Shown in pieces: positions 9,821-19,632 of a stretch of DNA of 46,623 nucleotides; the stretch's first letter is position 1; every line of letters begins with the position of its first letter. Source of the stretch: Gemmatimonadaceae bacterium (GTDB taxonomy: Bacteria > Gemmatimonadota > Gemmatimonadetes > Gemmatimonadales > Gemmatimonadaceae). The stretch lies in assembly GCA_013816855.1 (NCBI GenBank), contig JACDDT010000014.1:1-46623 (forward strand), written 5' to 3'. A program made the translations under genes and the position numbers. The notes under the pieces are model-generated. The model saw only the letters and a list, made by a program, of their open reading frames with translations. It was not told the origin of the DNA and did no database searches.

Positions 9821-10471
9821 TTAAAATCCTCCGAAGATTTCCCTGCCCGCTTTTGCTCCAGCTATCGCGGTCATGGGATTGAAACCACCGCCGACAAAAC
9901 CGAGAGCACCGCCAGCTACCGTCCCGAGAGCGCCAGCGATCCCGCGCCTCCGCCTGCGCTTTCGCTCGTCACCTTCCCGCTTGTTGTTCTCCAGCTCCTG
10001 CCTCCGCGACATGAGCGCGTCCATGTACATATTTTGCTTGTTGTTCGCGTACTCGGCGAGGCGAGAAGTGTTGTTCTGCCGCATCTGCGCTCCCTGCACC
10101 GCGGTCTGCGCCATGCTATTGCCGAAGTTCTTCATCGTGTTCTGCACAACCTGTCCGGCGTCCTCGTCATAAAACCCGGTGGCGAGACGGCCTGTTCCCG
10201 CAGCTCGACCACGCAGGTTGCTCAACTCGTCTTTCATCCCGGCCTGTGATTCGCCCCATGCCCCGCGAGCATACTCGTTGATCGCGGCCTGCGGATCGAA
10301 GTTCGCTGCTTGGCTCATGTACTCCGACTCGGCTTGGCTCCCGGAAGCGCCAGCTTGATCCATGAACTGCTGTTGCTGCTGCACGAGACGACCGCGCTCG
10401 TCAGTCGGAGCAGCGGCAGAAGCGTTCGCCCGCTTCATCATCATCAAGAGGTACGGATTCGGGGTCGCCAT
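9821..10471 (-). CDS. Probable internal virion protein with hydrophobic C-terminus, 216 aa
   Basis: The N-terminus is rich in Gln, Ala and Ser. A charged stretch containing RKRRRRRG (about residue 174) is followed by a Gly/Ala-rich hydrophobic segment (GALGTVAGGALGFVGGG and beyond) that could enter a membrane. A basic patch followed by a glycine-rich helix is common in small ejection proteins such as gp14-like core proteins. The gene starts the internal-protein cluster just after the tail genes. The ATG start lies 10 bp downstream of the preceding TGA. Role inferred from composition and position. Confidence 0.55.
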   Translation of the reverse strand: MATPNPYLLMMMKRANASAAAPTDERGRLVQQQQQFMDQAGASGSQAESEYMSQAANFDPQAAINEYARGAWGESQAGMKDELSNLRGRAAGTGRLATGFYDEDAGQVVQNTMKNFGNSMAQTAVQGAQMRQNNTSRLAEYANNKQNMYMDALMSRRQELENNKREGDERKRRRRRGIAGALGTVAGGALGFVGGGFNPMTAIAGAKAGREIFGGF

Positions 10472-10481
10472 GTTTAATTCC

Positions 10482-10655
10482 TCAACCTGTGTACGACAGA
10501 AGTGCGGTGAATGCTCCAGTAGTATCGACTTCGTATTCCAGTCCGACGAACATCTTTCCCCCGCCAGACGCCTTCGTCCAATCGTTGATCGCCGTCTCCA
10601 GTGCCGCCAGTGTTGCAGCGGTAAAACCTTTCACGCGAACGTCTCCGATTTTCAT
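10482..10655 (-). CDS. Small hypothetical protein, 57 aa
   Basis: An ATG at 10655 overlaps the stop of the upstream gene (ATGA), and the frame ends in TGA at 10482-10484. The protein begins MKIGDVRVKGFTAATLAALE and ends in a beta-like segment (MFVGLEYEVDTTGAFTALLSYTG region). It has no membrane helix or cysteine. The tight coupling to the gene above and the 10-bp gap to the internal virion gene below support translation. It may be a minor tail component, but the sequence alone does not show a function. Confidence 0.65.
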   Translation of the reverse strand: MKIGDVRVKGFTAATLAALETAINDWTKASGGGKMFVGLEYEVDTTGAFTALLSYTG

Positions 10656-11134
10656 TGGGCACTCGGCGCACGGGATTCACGAACGACTTCAACTTCGACA
10701 TCTGCATTCTCAATGCTTAGATACGCCGCACCACTCACGGTCCACAGGGTTTCGACCAGCAACTGGAACATCGAACCCCTCGGCGACACGCGGCCAACTT
10801 CTCCGTTCGCGCCTTCAATCACTGGAATCGAGATTGCCAGCTCGCGGGTTATCACCTGTTTGCTCGCTGCCGCGTTCCCCGGCAACGCAAGATACTGCCT
10901 TTCCAGCGCAACACCATCGACAATCGGCGTGACGTAGAACGTGAGCGAGTTCTTGAACGCGACGGTGAGCGAGACGGAATGGAACACGCACTCGCCGTCG
11001 TGGCCTGCCGGAAAGAGTAAATCCGTTTTCGCGTAGAGGTTGTGCTGCGCCGTGTCGTCAACATAGCCCGACCCCGCGAGCACGAGCCGCGCTGCATCGC
11101 GCCGACCGAGCAACAGTGAGTATCCTCGGATCAC
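10652..11134 (-). CDS. Small virion-associated beta-rich protein, 160 aa
   Basis: I choose GTG at 11134, which overlaps the TGA of the nozzle gene (ATGTGA) and has GGAGG a few bases upstream, over a longer frame running deep into that gene. The protein (VIRGYSLLLGRR...) looks beta-rich, with short hydrophobic strands and no transmembrane helix. It sits between the nozzle and the internal virion proteins, so a tail-tip or nozzle-plug role is possible, but I do not recognise the family. Confidence 0.65.
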   Translation of the reverse strand: MIRGYSLLLGRRDAARLVLAGSGYVDDTAQHNLYAKTDLLFPAGHDGECVFHSVSLTVAFKNSLTFYVTPIVDGVALERQYLALPGNAAASKQVITRELAISIPVIEGANGEVGRVSPRGSMFQLLVETLWTVSGAAYLSIENADVEVEVVRESRAPSAQ

Positions 11135-13188
11135 ATTCCCTCCCCGCCACCACAGAACGGAATGACATTGGACCCGCTCGTCACCCACGCCGAGCTGTCG
11201 GAGCCAACAGCTTCGCGGCGAATGCGATACTTGTACGTCGTGCCGAGCCCAGTGTCGAGTGGATAGTCGTCGAAAGATGCAGCCGGGAAAGCTTCGACCG
11301 TCACAGCCGCCCACTCCTCGTTGTTCTTCTGGCGTTCAATCCTCACGTTGCCGGACGCGGAGGTCCACGAGACAGCGGCCCCGGACTGCGTGGTCAGGAA
11401 GCATTGCGGCGTCACAGTGAGCCCGGTCGGCTCATCCAGTCCCGGGCCTTTCGTCGATGTCGCGCTGTAAGGCCCGCTCGTGTAGTCGGTGACATACTGC
11501 ACGCGGAAGTCGATTGTCTTTTCCCGGTCAGCGGGAATGACGACCCACTCGCCGAACTCGGCAGCTCCGGGCGTGAACGCGCCAAGCTCCCAACCAGCAC
11601 CGAGGTTGTAGTTCTTTTCAATCTTCCGCGAGAGGTGGTCCGACGCCACGACTCCAAAGTGAAGGCGCAGGACATCTTCGTCACGTTCGATGGAAACAAT
11701 CGCCGGGGTGTCGGTGATCGTCGCGATGTTCGAGGTGCGCGACTCGGCAGGCCACACCGCAGGATCGCCCGAGGTGTAGTTCTGCGCGTGAAGCCCGGTG
11801 TTCGTCTTGTGCCGGACAGCGAGATCGTGATAGAGGCCGGGGCGATTTCCCGTTGTCGTTGCTGTCTGCGACGCGCCCGCGACCGCGATGTTGTCCAGCT
11901 TCAACACCCACGCGCCGGGCGTGGTCGCGTTGGTCCATTCACGGGCCCACACCTCGGCAAGCTCACCACCAGCCGGAGCGCCAACATTGGTCCATGTGAC
12001 CGACAACTGCGTCTGTGCGGGGTTCCCGGTTGCGGTGATCTGCGGATAGGTCGGAGGACCGATTCCCACCACGAGCCCGGTGCCCTGCGAGCGATAGAGA
12101 AGCCCCGCGCACGAGAGCTGCACGCCGAAACGGTTGTAGCTCCAGCGAAGGCCCTGTTCGTTCCGAAGGTGCAGCACATATGCCCACCGCTCAAACACGA
12201 ACCACAGCTCCTGCCGCTCGGGGTTGTACGCGCAGAAACCCGAGGCCGGATCAGAAACGAAAGCCGCCTCGGAAGCGCCGGGGTCGGCAAGATTGAGCGG
12301 CAAGGCCAAGTCGTTCGAGTCGCTACCGCTCGCCGACATGCGCGGGCCTGCGTGCGACCAAAAATAATTGCGGTCCCCGACACTGAACATGAGGCGGGAC
12401 GCGACAACCCCGAAGTGCGGATCGCTTGGCTGTATCGTGAAGTCGATTCGGCTGGAGCCGGAAATAAAGTACGACTCGCTCGCCTTCCGCACCACAAGCA
12501 CCGAGCCCGCAGTCAGGCAACCAATCACCGGGTCGCCGCGCTTGCCTGCGAGGAAGTAGTGCTGTGGGTCGAACAGGAGCGGGTTCTCGGGGTCACTGAC
12601 ACGAATAACCTCACCCCGGTTGTCGTCACCCGCAGCTTCGCTTCCGTAGCCCCACCCCACGAGGTACGACAGGTGCGAGGTCACGCCGCGAAACTTGGCA
12701 TCGCCCGGCCCGGCGACAGTCGAGTTCAGGTCGAGCGAGAGGGTCGTGATCGTGCCCGCGCTCGGATCGTAATAGCGCGTGACCTGCCGCTTCGGGTAGA
12801 ACTCCTCGTCGTGCGCGAGGAACAGCTTGTCGTACACATCGGTTGCCGACACCTTCGGGAATGGCGAGCCCGCTGGAAGCGTCCACACTGTTCCGACGAG
12901 AGCCGGAAGTAAGCCGTCCGCCGTGCCTCGGTAAAGGTTGACTACGCCAGTCGATGCCTTGTATGTGAGAGTCGCTGAAATACCCTGCGCCCGGATCGGG
13001 TAAACGCCGATAACCGAGTCCTCGCCCGCGTATGTCGATACAAGCGAAAGCCCGCCGCGCAGCTCCATCTTTCCCGCGAGGAGGTGGACATTCTGGAGGT
13101 CGTCGAACGCAGCCGGGTCCACGACCGAGCTTCCCGCTGCGCGGTCGAGCCCTTTGCCGAACGCAAGCGGAAACCTCTCGCGTGACAT
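11131..13188 (-). CDS. Tail nozzle / stem protein, beta-propeller and Ig-like domains, 685 aa
   Basis: The N-terminal part (PLAFGKGLDRAAGSSVVDP, then a DLQNVHLLAGKMELRGGLS-like motif) and the middle part (SSRIDFTIQPSD, SVGDRNYFWSHAGPR) resemble podovirus tail-nozzle or stabilisation proteins built on a beta-propeller. The C-terminal half (about 390-680) has repeats of Trp/Tyr-containing strands typical of fibronectin-III or Ig-like modules. It starts with ATG 4 bp after the upstream stop. The location between the fibre/connector genes and the internal proteins fits the distal tail tube. The fold is inferred by motif reading, not by search. Confidence 0.72.
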   Translation of the reverse strand: MSRERFPLAFGKGLDRAAGSSVVDPAAFDDLQNVHLLAGKMELRGGLSLVSTYAGEDSVIGVYPIRAQGISATLTYKASTGVVNLYRGTADGLLPALVGTVWTLPAGSPFPKVSATDVYDKLFLAHDEEFYPKRQVTRYYDPSAGTITTLSLDLNSTVAGPGDAKFRGVTSHLSYLVGWGYGSEAAGDDNRGEVIRVSDPENPLLFDPQHYFLAGKRGDPVIGCLTAGSVLVVRKASESYFISGSSRIDFTIQPSDPHFGVVASRLMFSVGDRNYFWSHAGPRMSASGSDSNDLALPLNLADPGASEAAFVSDPASGFCAYNPERQELWFVFERWAYVLHLRNEQGLRWSYNRFGVQLSCAGLLYRSQGTGLVVGIGPPTYPQITATGNPAQTQLSVTWTNVGAPAGGELAEVWAREWTNATTPGAWVLKLDNIAVAGASQTATTTGNRPGLYHDLAVRHKTNTGLHAQNYTSGDPAVWPAESRTSNIATITDTPAIVSIERDEDVLRLHFGVVASDHLSRKIEKNYNLGAGWELGAFTPGAAEFGEWVVIPADREKTIDFRVQYVTDYTSGPYSATSTKGPGLDEPTGLTVTPQCFLTTQSGAAVSWTSASGNVRIERQKNNEEWAAVTVEAFPAASFDDYPLDTGLGTTYKYRIRREAVGSDSSAWVTSGSNVIPFCGGGEGM

Positions 13189-13192
13189 TCAG

Positions 13193-13894
13193 TTATCCCG
13201 GTAGCGGAACAGAGGTGCCGCCAGCGAGCAGCGACGACAGGGCGATAATCGAATTGGTGTGAAGGTCGCGCTGTCCGCGGTAGCGCATACGAACGCCGAG
13301 CGTCGCGTGCTCCATGTGAGCGACGAACAGTTTGAGCGAGTTGTCCCGGTCCTGCTTGAATAGTTCGATGTCGTCGGGCCTGCCGTCCTTGATCGCGAGA
13401 TACACGGCCATTTCGTCGATCAGGAGCTGGTTGTGGTTCACTGGAAAGTCGCCGTCGATTGCGTTGTCCAGACCAACCGGATCGGTGGGTCGGCGCGAGT
13501 AATACATGACCGCGCTGTCTGCGGCGTTCGGGTCGAGAGTGCCGCCCGGAGTGTTGAACTTCTGCCCGAAACGATACACCGACGCCTTCACGCCCGCCTC
13601 CATTGTCCGGTCCGCAAACGTGAGGATCGCGCACTCCCCTGTCCTCGTGGTGCCGACAAAAAACACGGCCTCTGCGGAATCAGGAACAGCCCACCCTCCA
13701 ATGCCTGCGTCGTGAGCAACCGTCGCGCTGCCCACAAAAAACTCGGGATTCACGCGAGCTGCGATCACGAACATCGTGCGGACAATCTGTTTCACGCGGT
13801 CGAGCCCTTCCGTCGTTTGATTGAGCACCGTGCTTTTAACCGACTTCGCAACGGCGCGAGTGATGATCTGCCGGGGCGTAATCGTGTTTGCCAT
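13193..13894 (-). CDS. Putative head-tail connector or adaptor protein, 233 aa
   Basis: The start is ATG at 13894, sharing one base with the TAA of the fibre gene (TAATG). A longer frame into the fibre gene is rejected. The N-terminus ([19 protein letters not shown]) is helical and the middle contains beta strands and short aromatic motifs. The C-terminal half is helical (LLIDEMAVYLAIKDG, DDIELFKQDRDNSLKLFVAHME), as in gp11-like adaptors that bind under the portal. It lies directly before the nozzle gene, where T7-like genomes keep the adaptor. The function is a moderate inference. Confidence 0.6.
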   Translation of the reverse strand: MANTITPRQIITRAVAKSVKSTVLNQTTEGLDRVKQIVRTMFVIAARVNPEFFVGSATVAHDAGIGGWAVPDSAEAVFFVGTTRTGECAILTFADRTMEAGVKASVYRFGQKFNTPGGTLDPNAADSAVMYYSRRPTDPVGLDNAIDGDFPVNHNQLLIDEMAVYLAIKDGRPDDIELFKQDRDNSLKLFVAHMEHATLGVRMRYRGQRDLHTNSIIALSSLLAGGTSVPLPG

Positions 13895-15921
13895 TAGATC
13901 AACGTCCCGACATAGGCGGCAGGGCTGATACGATGAGCCGAGGCAGCAGTCGTCCCGACCCGATTGACCCGCGTGTAAATACCGCCGTTGATCTCGAACC
14001 CGAAGCAGTTTGTGATTCTCAGCTCCTGATCTACATAGGCGTTCGGGCCGATCTCGAAGTTGTGGCAACTACCGTCGAGGATCAGGTTGGGGTCGGTTCC
14101 AACCAACCCCGCCGCCTCAAAGTGTCCTTCCACCTTGAAGCCGAGGGAGGTGTAGATTTTCGCGCAATACTTGGGAACCCCGTACGCTGCGTTATAGGAG
14201 CCGCTGTCCGAGAAACCCTCAAAGAGCCCACGATAGGAATTGTTGCCGCCTGCGAGCTGCGCCTCGACCAATAACCCTGAACCCGAGTCCCCGCTATTTC
14301 CTCTCAGCACGAAACGAAACTCGTTCGCGTTCATAGGATCGTAGCCGTCCACCCACGCCGGACGACCGGGAAAGGGTGCCGTCACTCCGTCCAGTGTCCC
14401 GAGGATTACATGGGCTTCCTTGTTTGGATATGTCAGCCCGTCGAATATGCGGATCACACTGGTTACGTCGGGTGGCCCGTTGTTGTACCAGCTAGCGACG
14501 GTCATTACTCCTGCCGCCGTGTGGCTGATGATGCGGTAGGCGGTGCTTTCTTCTGGTTGACCCACAGGTGGCGCAAGGTACCCGGGGCCGGACGCAATGT
14601 GCAGGAACTTCCGGCGCAGACCGTTCGCGGTCCAAGTTGTCGGCGGCGTGACCGTGGCGGTCGCGCCCGACACCGCAGTCGGGTTGCCATTGAAATAAGT
14701 CGTCTGCGGAAACGAACCAGCGCCCGAGTTCGCGTCGCAAAGAATCTCTGCTTTGGTGCCGTTCCATGCTGCGAGGTACGTCGGCGCTCTCTGGCAACGG
14801 GCCATTGAGTGCAGATTTTCTACGGTCGAGTGCATGACGCTGAACATGCCGAGGCCGTACTTCGGGTTCACATCGCTCGCGCCCTGAACGGAAAAGTTCG
14901 CGTAACGAAGGTGTTGCTGTGTTCGCGCAATTCCGCCGAAACCAGCGTAAGGAACTCCGAACTGAATCCCGGGATAACCGTCTGTGTGCCATGACGGATA
15001 AGGAAAAACGTCCTGCTCCAGCCAGAGGCAGCTCCCCGGACCATGCCCCTCGACGTTGACCGAGCGGTTGAATACAATCCTGTCCGGCGTGCGGAACCTG
15101 CCATACGGGATTCCCATTGTGCCGTAATCCGGGATCGCGTTATAGGTCGCGAGGATCGCCGCCGCTTGGTTTCCCATGCCGCTTCCGTCCGCACCACCCT
15201 CCTCGTCGATCCACCAAACTTTTTTAGCTGTGAGCGACGAGGTAAGCGCATTCACCCAAGCGGAACCGTTCCACCGCTGAATCGCCCCCAAGCTCCGAAG
15301 GTGCGCCCGCTGATTGAGCGACGGCGACGGCAACGCCGTATCGCGAGCTGCGACATCGGCGTAATACGGGATTCCGTCGGGGCCTACCGCTCCCGCGGGT
15401 CCCGTTGCTCCAGTGGCCCCCGTCGCGCCCGTGGGTCCCGCTGCACCCTGTGGACCTGTGGCACCCGTGGCTCCGTTCGGGCCCGGAGGGCCAGCAGCGC
15501 CAGTCGCCCCGGTAGCGCCAGTCGCTCCCTGCGGTCCAGTGCCACCCTGCGGTCCTGACGCACCCGTAGGCCCCTGTGGTCCAGAAGGGCCTCCCGAACC
15601 CTGTGAGCCTTGCGGGCCCTGCGGGCCAGCCACACCCTGCGGACCAGCAGCTCCAGTCGTTCCGGTGAGTCCTGTCGGCCCTTGCGGACCAGTCGCCCCG
15701 GTAGCGCCAGCGGGGCCAGCAGCGCCCGGCGTTCCACCCGTGCCGAGCGATACCCACGCCGTGCCGCTCCACCGCTGCATTTCTCCAGTGGAAACAAGCT
15801 GCACGCGCTGGTCGAGGCGAGGCATGGGGAACATGAAGTCCCTTGCCGCCACGTTCGCGACAAGCGGGACGGAAGTTTCGCCGCCCGCAAGCCCATACGC
15901 GGTATCGCTCTGATTGCTCAC
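13894..15921 (-). CDS. Tail fibre / tailspike with collagen-like repeats, 675 aa
   Basis: GTG start at 15921, 1 bp after the upstream stop. A 35-residue module ([17 protein letters not shown] ... [10 protein letters not shown]) is followed by a long Gly-X-Y tract (about residues 61-185), then a second copy of the module ([17 protein letters not shown] ... [10 protein letters not shown]), then about 440 residues with the alternating short strands and Asn/Gly turns of a right-handed beta-helix spike. The collagen tract should trimerise. The module recurs twice in the second fibre gene (16493-18457), so it may dock both fibres to the same tail site or act as a repeated stalk unit. Receptor binding is inferred. 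Confidence 0.85.
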   Translation of the reverse strand: MSNQSDTAYGLAGGETSVPLVANVAARDFMFPMPRLDQRVQLVSTGEMQRWSGTAWVSLGTGGTPGAAGPAGATGATGPQGPTGLTGTTGAAGPQGVAGPQGPQGSQGSGGPSGPQGPTGASGPQGGTGPQGATGATGATGAAGPPGPNGATGATGPQGAAGPTGATGATGATGPAGAVGPDGIPYYADVAARDTALPSPSLNQRAHLRSLGAIQRWNGSAWVNALTSSLTAKKVWWIDEEGGADGSGMGNQAAAILATYNAIPDYGTMGIPYGRFRTPDRIVFNRSVNVEGHGPGSCLWLEQDVFPYPSWHTDGYPGIQFGVPYAGFGGIARTQQHLRYANFSVQGASDVNPKYGLGMFSVMHSTVENLHSMARCQRAPTYLAAWNGTKAEILCDANSGAGSFPQTTYFNGNPTAVSGATATVTPPTTWTANGLRRKFLHIASGPGYLAPPVGQPEESTAYRIISHTAAGVMTVASWYNNGPPDVTSVIRIFDGLTYPNKEAHVILGTLDGVTAPFPGRPAWVDGYDPMNANEFRFVLRGNSGDSGSGLLVEAQLAGGNNSYRGLFEGFSDSGSYNAAYGVPKYCAKIYTSLGFKVEGHFEAAGLVGTDPNLILDGSCHNFEIGPNAYVDQELRITNCFGFEINGGIYTRVNRVGTTAASAHRISPAAYVGTLI

Positions 15922-15922
15922 T

Positions 15923-16180
15923 TTACGCTTTTGCCTTTTCTACGCGGAACACTAGCTCCGTTTCCGTCACTTCCACCAGTTGCAGCTTTTTCTCCCCGTG
16001 CCCCTTTTCGCGGACCACGAGGTTGAGGAGTCCGACCACCCTGTCCGTCGCCAGCTCCAGCGCCTGCTGCGTCTGCGCCCGAACTTGCTCCGCCTGAAAC
16101 ACCTGCTGTGCCGTCGCCGGGGCCACTTCCAACCGCAGCTCGTTCAAAACCCCTACGTCCTTCGCTTGCGTCTTTTTCAT
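15923..16180 (-). CDS. Small alpha-helical protein between the fibre genes, 85 aa
   Basis: Begins [19 protein letters not shown] and is mainly charged helix with a Gln-rich heptad-like middle ([17 protein letters not shown]), then a short beta-type end. The ATG lies 16 bp below the S74-like gene. Its place among fibre genes suggests a fibre-assembly factor or fibre-associated protein, but I recognise no family. Confidence 0.65.
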   Translation of the reverse strand: MKKTQAKDVGVLNELRLEVAPATAQQVFQAEQVRAQTQQALELATDRVVGLLNLVVREKGHGEKKLQLVEVTETELVFRVEKAKA

Positions 16181-16196
16181 TTTCCTTTTCCCTTTT

Positions 16197-16475
16197 TTAT
16201 TGAACGAAAACCGCGGCCTCTATTGCCTCTATTCTCTCCAGTGCTTCACCTAACGCCTTGAACGCCTTCATGTGCGCGACGGAATACTTGATTTCCCTCG
16301 TCGTGGTTCGCAGGCGTCTATGCGATATCTCGCCCGTTTTTTTGTTCGTCACGCGCTTGCGGTCCTCTGTTTTCTCGACCAAGCCCGGGCACACTTTCTC
16401 TACGTCCTGCGCGATCCAGCCGACACGCACCAGCCCTGCTTCGGGTGAGAATTGGAACCACATTGCTTTTTTCAT
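16197..16475 (-). CDS. Stand-alone S74-type fibre chaperone domain, 92 aa
   Basis: The segment VRVGWIAQDVEKVCPGLVEK followed by a helix ALGEALERIEAIEA is the core of the C-terminal intramolecular chaperone (peptidase S74) that normally ends phage fibres. Here it is a separate gene. The fibre above stops with TAA at 16493-16495, then AAGGAG lies 8 bases before ATG at 16475, so it has its own ribosome site. The usual N-terminal SDxRLK-type segment with the cleavage serine is missing. I infer a chaperone acting in trans on one or both fibres. A split of an ancestral single gene is also possible. Confidence 0.75.
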   Translation of the reverse strand: MKKAMWFQFSPEAGLVRVGWIAQDVEKVCPGLVEKTEDRKRVTNKKTGEISHRRLRTTTREIKYSVAHMKAFKALGEALERIEAIEAAVFVQ

Positions 16476-16492
16476 TCGTGTTTCTCCTTGTT

Positions 16493-18457
16493 TTAGAATG
16501 CTGTACCTGCGCCGAAGTGCCTTCGTCCGGTACTACCATAAAACACGAGACGGTCGTTGGTCGAGTCCCAAAAAATGCTGCCCGCGATTGCCGACGTCCA
16601 AGCCGGAATGACACCTGTAGCCGCTGTTCCCACGTTCGCAAAGATTCCAACCGCTGCGTCCCCGATGACGATGTTGTCAACGGAATTGACCTTCAACATT
16701 CTACGGGTCGTAGCATTACCGTAATTCGCTCCGCGCAATGCATTTCCGTCCCCGATTATCGTGTCTCCTGTCGTTGACCCCACCGCGGTCGGGATGGTCG
16801 CGCCGAGCAGAGTGGTGCCCGTGACGGTCACGATTCCCCCAACGACTAGGTTGCGCGAGAAAAACCCGTCGCGGGGTCTGGTTGCGCCGGACTTGCCTAT
16901 GTCGTACAGGGCGTCCGTGAACAGAACGTCTGTCGCGTGCGTGAAGGCCGAAGCTGTAAGCCTCGCCGCTTCAACCCAAGAAATTGCGGTATCTGCGGCA
17001 CCCGTTACTGCCGTGTCGAACGTCACGATTCCACTCCCGAACGAAAACCGTGACGCAAGCTCCGACACCCGCCGTTTCCAACCAGAAGCATAATAAAAGT
17101 TCTGGCCGAGATACAAGTTCGATGCGGCGCTGTGCCCTGCGACGAGTCCTCCCTGCCCAAAAAATAGATGGTGAAGCGTGTCAACGGTTGGCAGAGTAAA
17201 AGCACCTACGCTCGCCTTACTGGTCGCCCCTGACGCAAACGTCGAATCACCCGTCACGTTCAACGTGCCGCCCACAACGGCGTTCCGTGAAAGGAACAAA
17301 TCGCGTGGCCGTGTCAGTCCACTTTTACCTATATCGTAAAGCGCGTCCGTGAACAGTAGGTCGGAAACGTGATTGCCCACCACTGACAACGTGCCGCCGA
17401 CCGTGACGTTCGAGCTAAAAGCACCTGTTGTCGCCCCGGTAAGTGCTCCGGTTACATCCCACGCGCCGTAAAGCGTTCCACCAACACTCGTGGCCCGCTG
17501 GCGGAGAGCGCCACCGACATAAGTGTCGAGCTGGTTCGTAGCGGTCAGTCCGACGTAGTTGCTCCCTGTGTAGTTATCGAAATTGACAAGGCCAACACCA
17601 ACACCTCCCGTAACACCCAACGAGGAGCCCCGGAGAAGCCCGCTGAAAGCTCCGGTGGTTGCACCGGAAAGCGCACCGCTCATAGCGATAGAAGTCGCGC
17701 CCGAGAGCGCACCTGCCATTGCAAGCGTCGTAACGCCAGACAGCGCACCCCCAATCGACAGGGCCCCGCCCACCGTCACGCCGCCGCTCACGGCCAGTGA
17801 AGCGAGCGTGCCTACGCTCGTGAGCGAACTCGTGACCACGTTTGCAGCGAGCGTCGTTCCGCCGAGAGTGGCTGCGTCGCCCGACACTCCAGCAGGGCCT
17901 TGTGGGCCAGTGGGGCCAGCAGGTCCGGTCAGCCCGACGTTACCCTGTGCTCCCTGTGGACCAGTAAGCCCCGTGGGTCCAATCGGTCCAACGGGTCCAG
18001 CAGGTCCAGTCAGTCCAATAGGCCCCAATGGACCAGCGGGGCCAGTCAGGCCAATAGGGCCGATAGGTCCCACGGGCCCTACGAGGTCGTCTAACAGCGT
18101 TACCCACGCCGAACCACTCCACCTCTCAATGTGCCCGTCCGTGCCGATCTGGACCCGCTGCCCGGCCAGTGGCGCAGGAAAGAGCGCGTCCCGGTCAACC
18201 GTGTTGGCCGCGTAGATGATTAAGTCCGTAATCGGAGTGCCGACTCCACCCCCGCCGCCTCCGCCCGAGCCGTTCAGGAGGGCCCATGCTGCACCGCTCC
18301 ACCGCTGTATGTCACCCGAGGTGAGAATCTGTACGCGCTGGTTGAGGCGCGGGCTCGGGTACAGGAGGTCGCGCTCGGTCGATGAACCGACCAGCGGGAT
18401 CGTCTGTGCGTGGCCTGAAAGCTGGTAGGCGCTATCCGGTACAGCCATTCCGCTCAT
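16493..18457 (-). CDS. Long tail fibre with collagen-like and beta-repeat stalk, 654 aa
   Basis: ATG at 18457 overlaps the upstream stop (ATGA). Two copies of the docking-like module lie in the first 120 residues ([15 protein letters not shown] ... [10 protein letters not shown] and [15 protein letters not shown] ... [10 protein letters not shown]). A Gly-X-Y tract of about 65 residues follows, then short repeats such as [12 protein letters not shown]. After these come two copies of a roughly 45-residue unit ([18 protein letters not shown] ... LVVGG.VTVTG). The C-terminus ([19 protein letters not shown]) resembles the sequence that normally precedes an S74 domain, which is encoded as the next gene. 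Receptor-binding fibre by architecture. Confidence 0.85.
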   Translation of the reverse strand: MSGMAVPDSAYQLSGHAQTIPLVGSSTERDLLYPSPRLNQRVQILTSGDIQRWSGAAWALLNGSGGGGGGGVGTPITDLIIYAANTVDRDALFPAPLAGQRVQIGTDGHIERWSGSAWVTLLDDLVGPVGPIGPIGLTGPAGPLGPIGLTGPAGPVGPIGPTGLTGPQGAQGNVGLTGPAGPTGPQGPAGVSGDAATLGGTTLAANVVTSSLTSVGTLASLAVSGGVTVGGALSIGGALSGVTTLAMAGALSGATSIAMSGALSGATTGAFSGLLRGSSLGVTGGVGVGLVNFDNYTGSNYVGLTATNQLDTYVGGALRQRATSVGGTLYGAWDVTGALTGATTGAFSSNVTVGGTLSVVGNHVSDLLFTDALYDIGKSGLTRPRDLFLSRNAVVGGTLNVTGDSTFASGATSKASVGAFTLPTVDTLHHLFFGQGGLVAGHSAASNLYLGQNFYYASGWKRRVSELASRFSFGSGIVTFDTAVTGAADTAISWVEAARLTASAFTHATDVLFTDALYDIGKSGATRPRDGFFSRNLVVGGIVTVTGTTLLGATIPTAVGSTTGDTIIGDGNALRGANYGNATTRRMLKVNSVDNIVIGDAAVGIFANVGTAATGVIPAWTSAIAGSIFWDSTNDRLVFYGSTGRRHFGAGTAF

Positions 18458-19626
18458 CGCGTGTATCCTCGGACGGGCCGGGTGTCGCGCACCGTGAACG
18501 ATCTTGTGCGCGGGAGAATTGCCGAGAGAAAGATTTCCTGCTGCGCGTTCAGCTCGCTCGTGAACGACCCCGTGTCGATCTTCTCGCCGAGCCCCTCAAC
18601 GCGCCGGGCCGCGAACCGCGCACCCGAGGCGACCAGCGCCTGCTTGGCTGTCGGCAGCAGTATGTAGTCGGAGAACGAAGCGAATGCGAGCGGGATCGGC
18701 ACAAAGCGAATGTCGATACTTTCTGCGCCTTCGTACTCATTCTCGTCGCCGCACAAAAACAACTCGTCGCCCATGACATACGCTGCCGGGCGACCGGGCG
18801 TGTAGTGCCGGGTTGAGAACGTCCCGAGGTAGAGGTCACGCGACCTCTCGCGAGCGGCTCCAGTCTTGTAGCTCACCGTGCCGCCGATAATCCGGTGCGT
18901 CGCCGGGAGTGGGATTCCCGCCTCGAATGTCGCGACCAGTGGCTTCGCGAAATCAATGTACGGGACGCCTGCATCAGTGAGCCGGACGAGATAGCCGACC
19001 GAATCCTCGACCGGGATCATGCCCGTCACGACGGCAGCGCGGCCCTCGGTCAATGCCGCCACGGGTTCCACGATCTTAAACACGCTGGAGTCGTCAGGAA
19101 TGACACCATTCCCATTCGCGGTCCAGTCTCCGACCGTGAGCGTGTCCGCCGTGTTGGAGAGAATGACACGCACCTGATCCACGCCCCGGCCCGCTGTGAT
19201 TACGACGAGCTTGTTCGCATAGGCGTTGACTGCGTACCCTGCCGCGAAGCGGAACAATGTCGTCGCCGACGCGGACGTTGCTACGATTGGTCCGGCTAGG
19301 ACAATCGCGCTGTCGAGCGCGAGTTCCACAGCCAGACCTGCCTCACTGTCTGCTATCTCGAACGTGCCGTCCTCGGCGATAACAGCCGGGAAGCCGCCCG
19401 TCATTCCAGCACCGACCGTTCCCGGTGCATTCGCATCGTCCACATCGAAGAAAACAATGAGGCGCTGCGTGTTGAACTCCTGATTATTCTTGAAAGCGAG
19501 TGCTGCTAAAACCTGCTGGTAGTCAGAGAGGTGGCGAAGCAGCGGCTTGTCCGGGACGTTCTGCGGAGAGAACGCCGGATGTGCGTCGCGTACTGCATCG
19601 ACCACCTCACTGACTGTTACAGCCAT
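18454..19626 (-). CDS. Virion structural protein, 390 aa, function unknown
   Basis: Begins [20 protein letters not shown] with ATG after a 6-bp gap. The middle (about 70-260) is beta-rich with many Ala/Val/Thr strands. The C-terminal part has the helical motif [20 protein letters not shown] and a conserved-looking end ([20 protein letters not shown]). It lies between the MCP-proximal genes and the first fibre, so a connector, decoration or fibre-attachment protein is likely. No clear family. Confidence 0.7.
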   Translation of the reverse strand: MAVTVSEVVDAVRDAHPAFSPQNVPDKPLLRHLSDYQQVLAALAFKNNQEFNTQRLIVFFDVDDANAPGTVGAGMTGGFPAVIAEDGTFEIADSEAGLAVELALDSAIVLAGPIVATSASATTLFRFAAGYAVNAYANKLVVITAGRGVDQVRVILSNTADTLTVGDWTANGNGVIPDDSSVFKIVEPVAALTEGRAAVVTGMIPVEDSVGYLVRLTDAGVPYIDFAKPLVATFEAGIPLPATHRIIGGTVSYKTGAARERSRDLYLGTFSTRHYTPGRPAAYVMGDELFLCGDENEYEGAESIDIRFVPIPLAFASFSDYILLPTAKQALVASGARFAARRVEGLGEKIDTGSFTSELNAQQEIFLSAILPRTRSFTVRDTRPVRGYTR

Positions 19627-19632
19627 GATTCT

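Noticed and set aside
11116-12912. 598-aa plus-strand reading frame
   Set aside because: Antisense of the nozzle gene. Arg/His-rich low-complexity composition typical of GC-rich shadows, and no Shine-Dalgarno site.
15413-15913. Pro/Gly-rich plus-strand frame
   Set aside because: Complement of the collagen-like repeat of the fibre gene.
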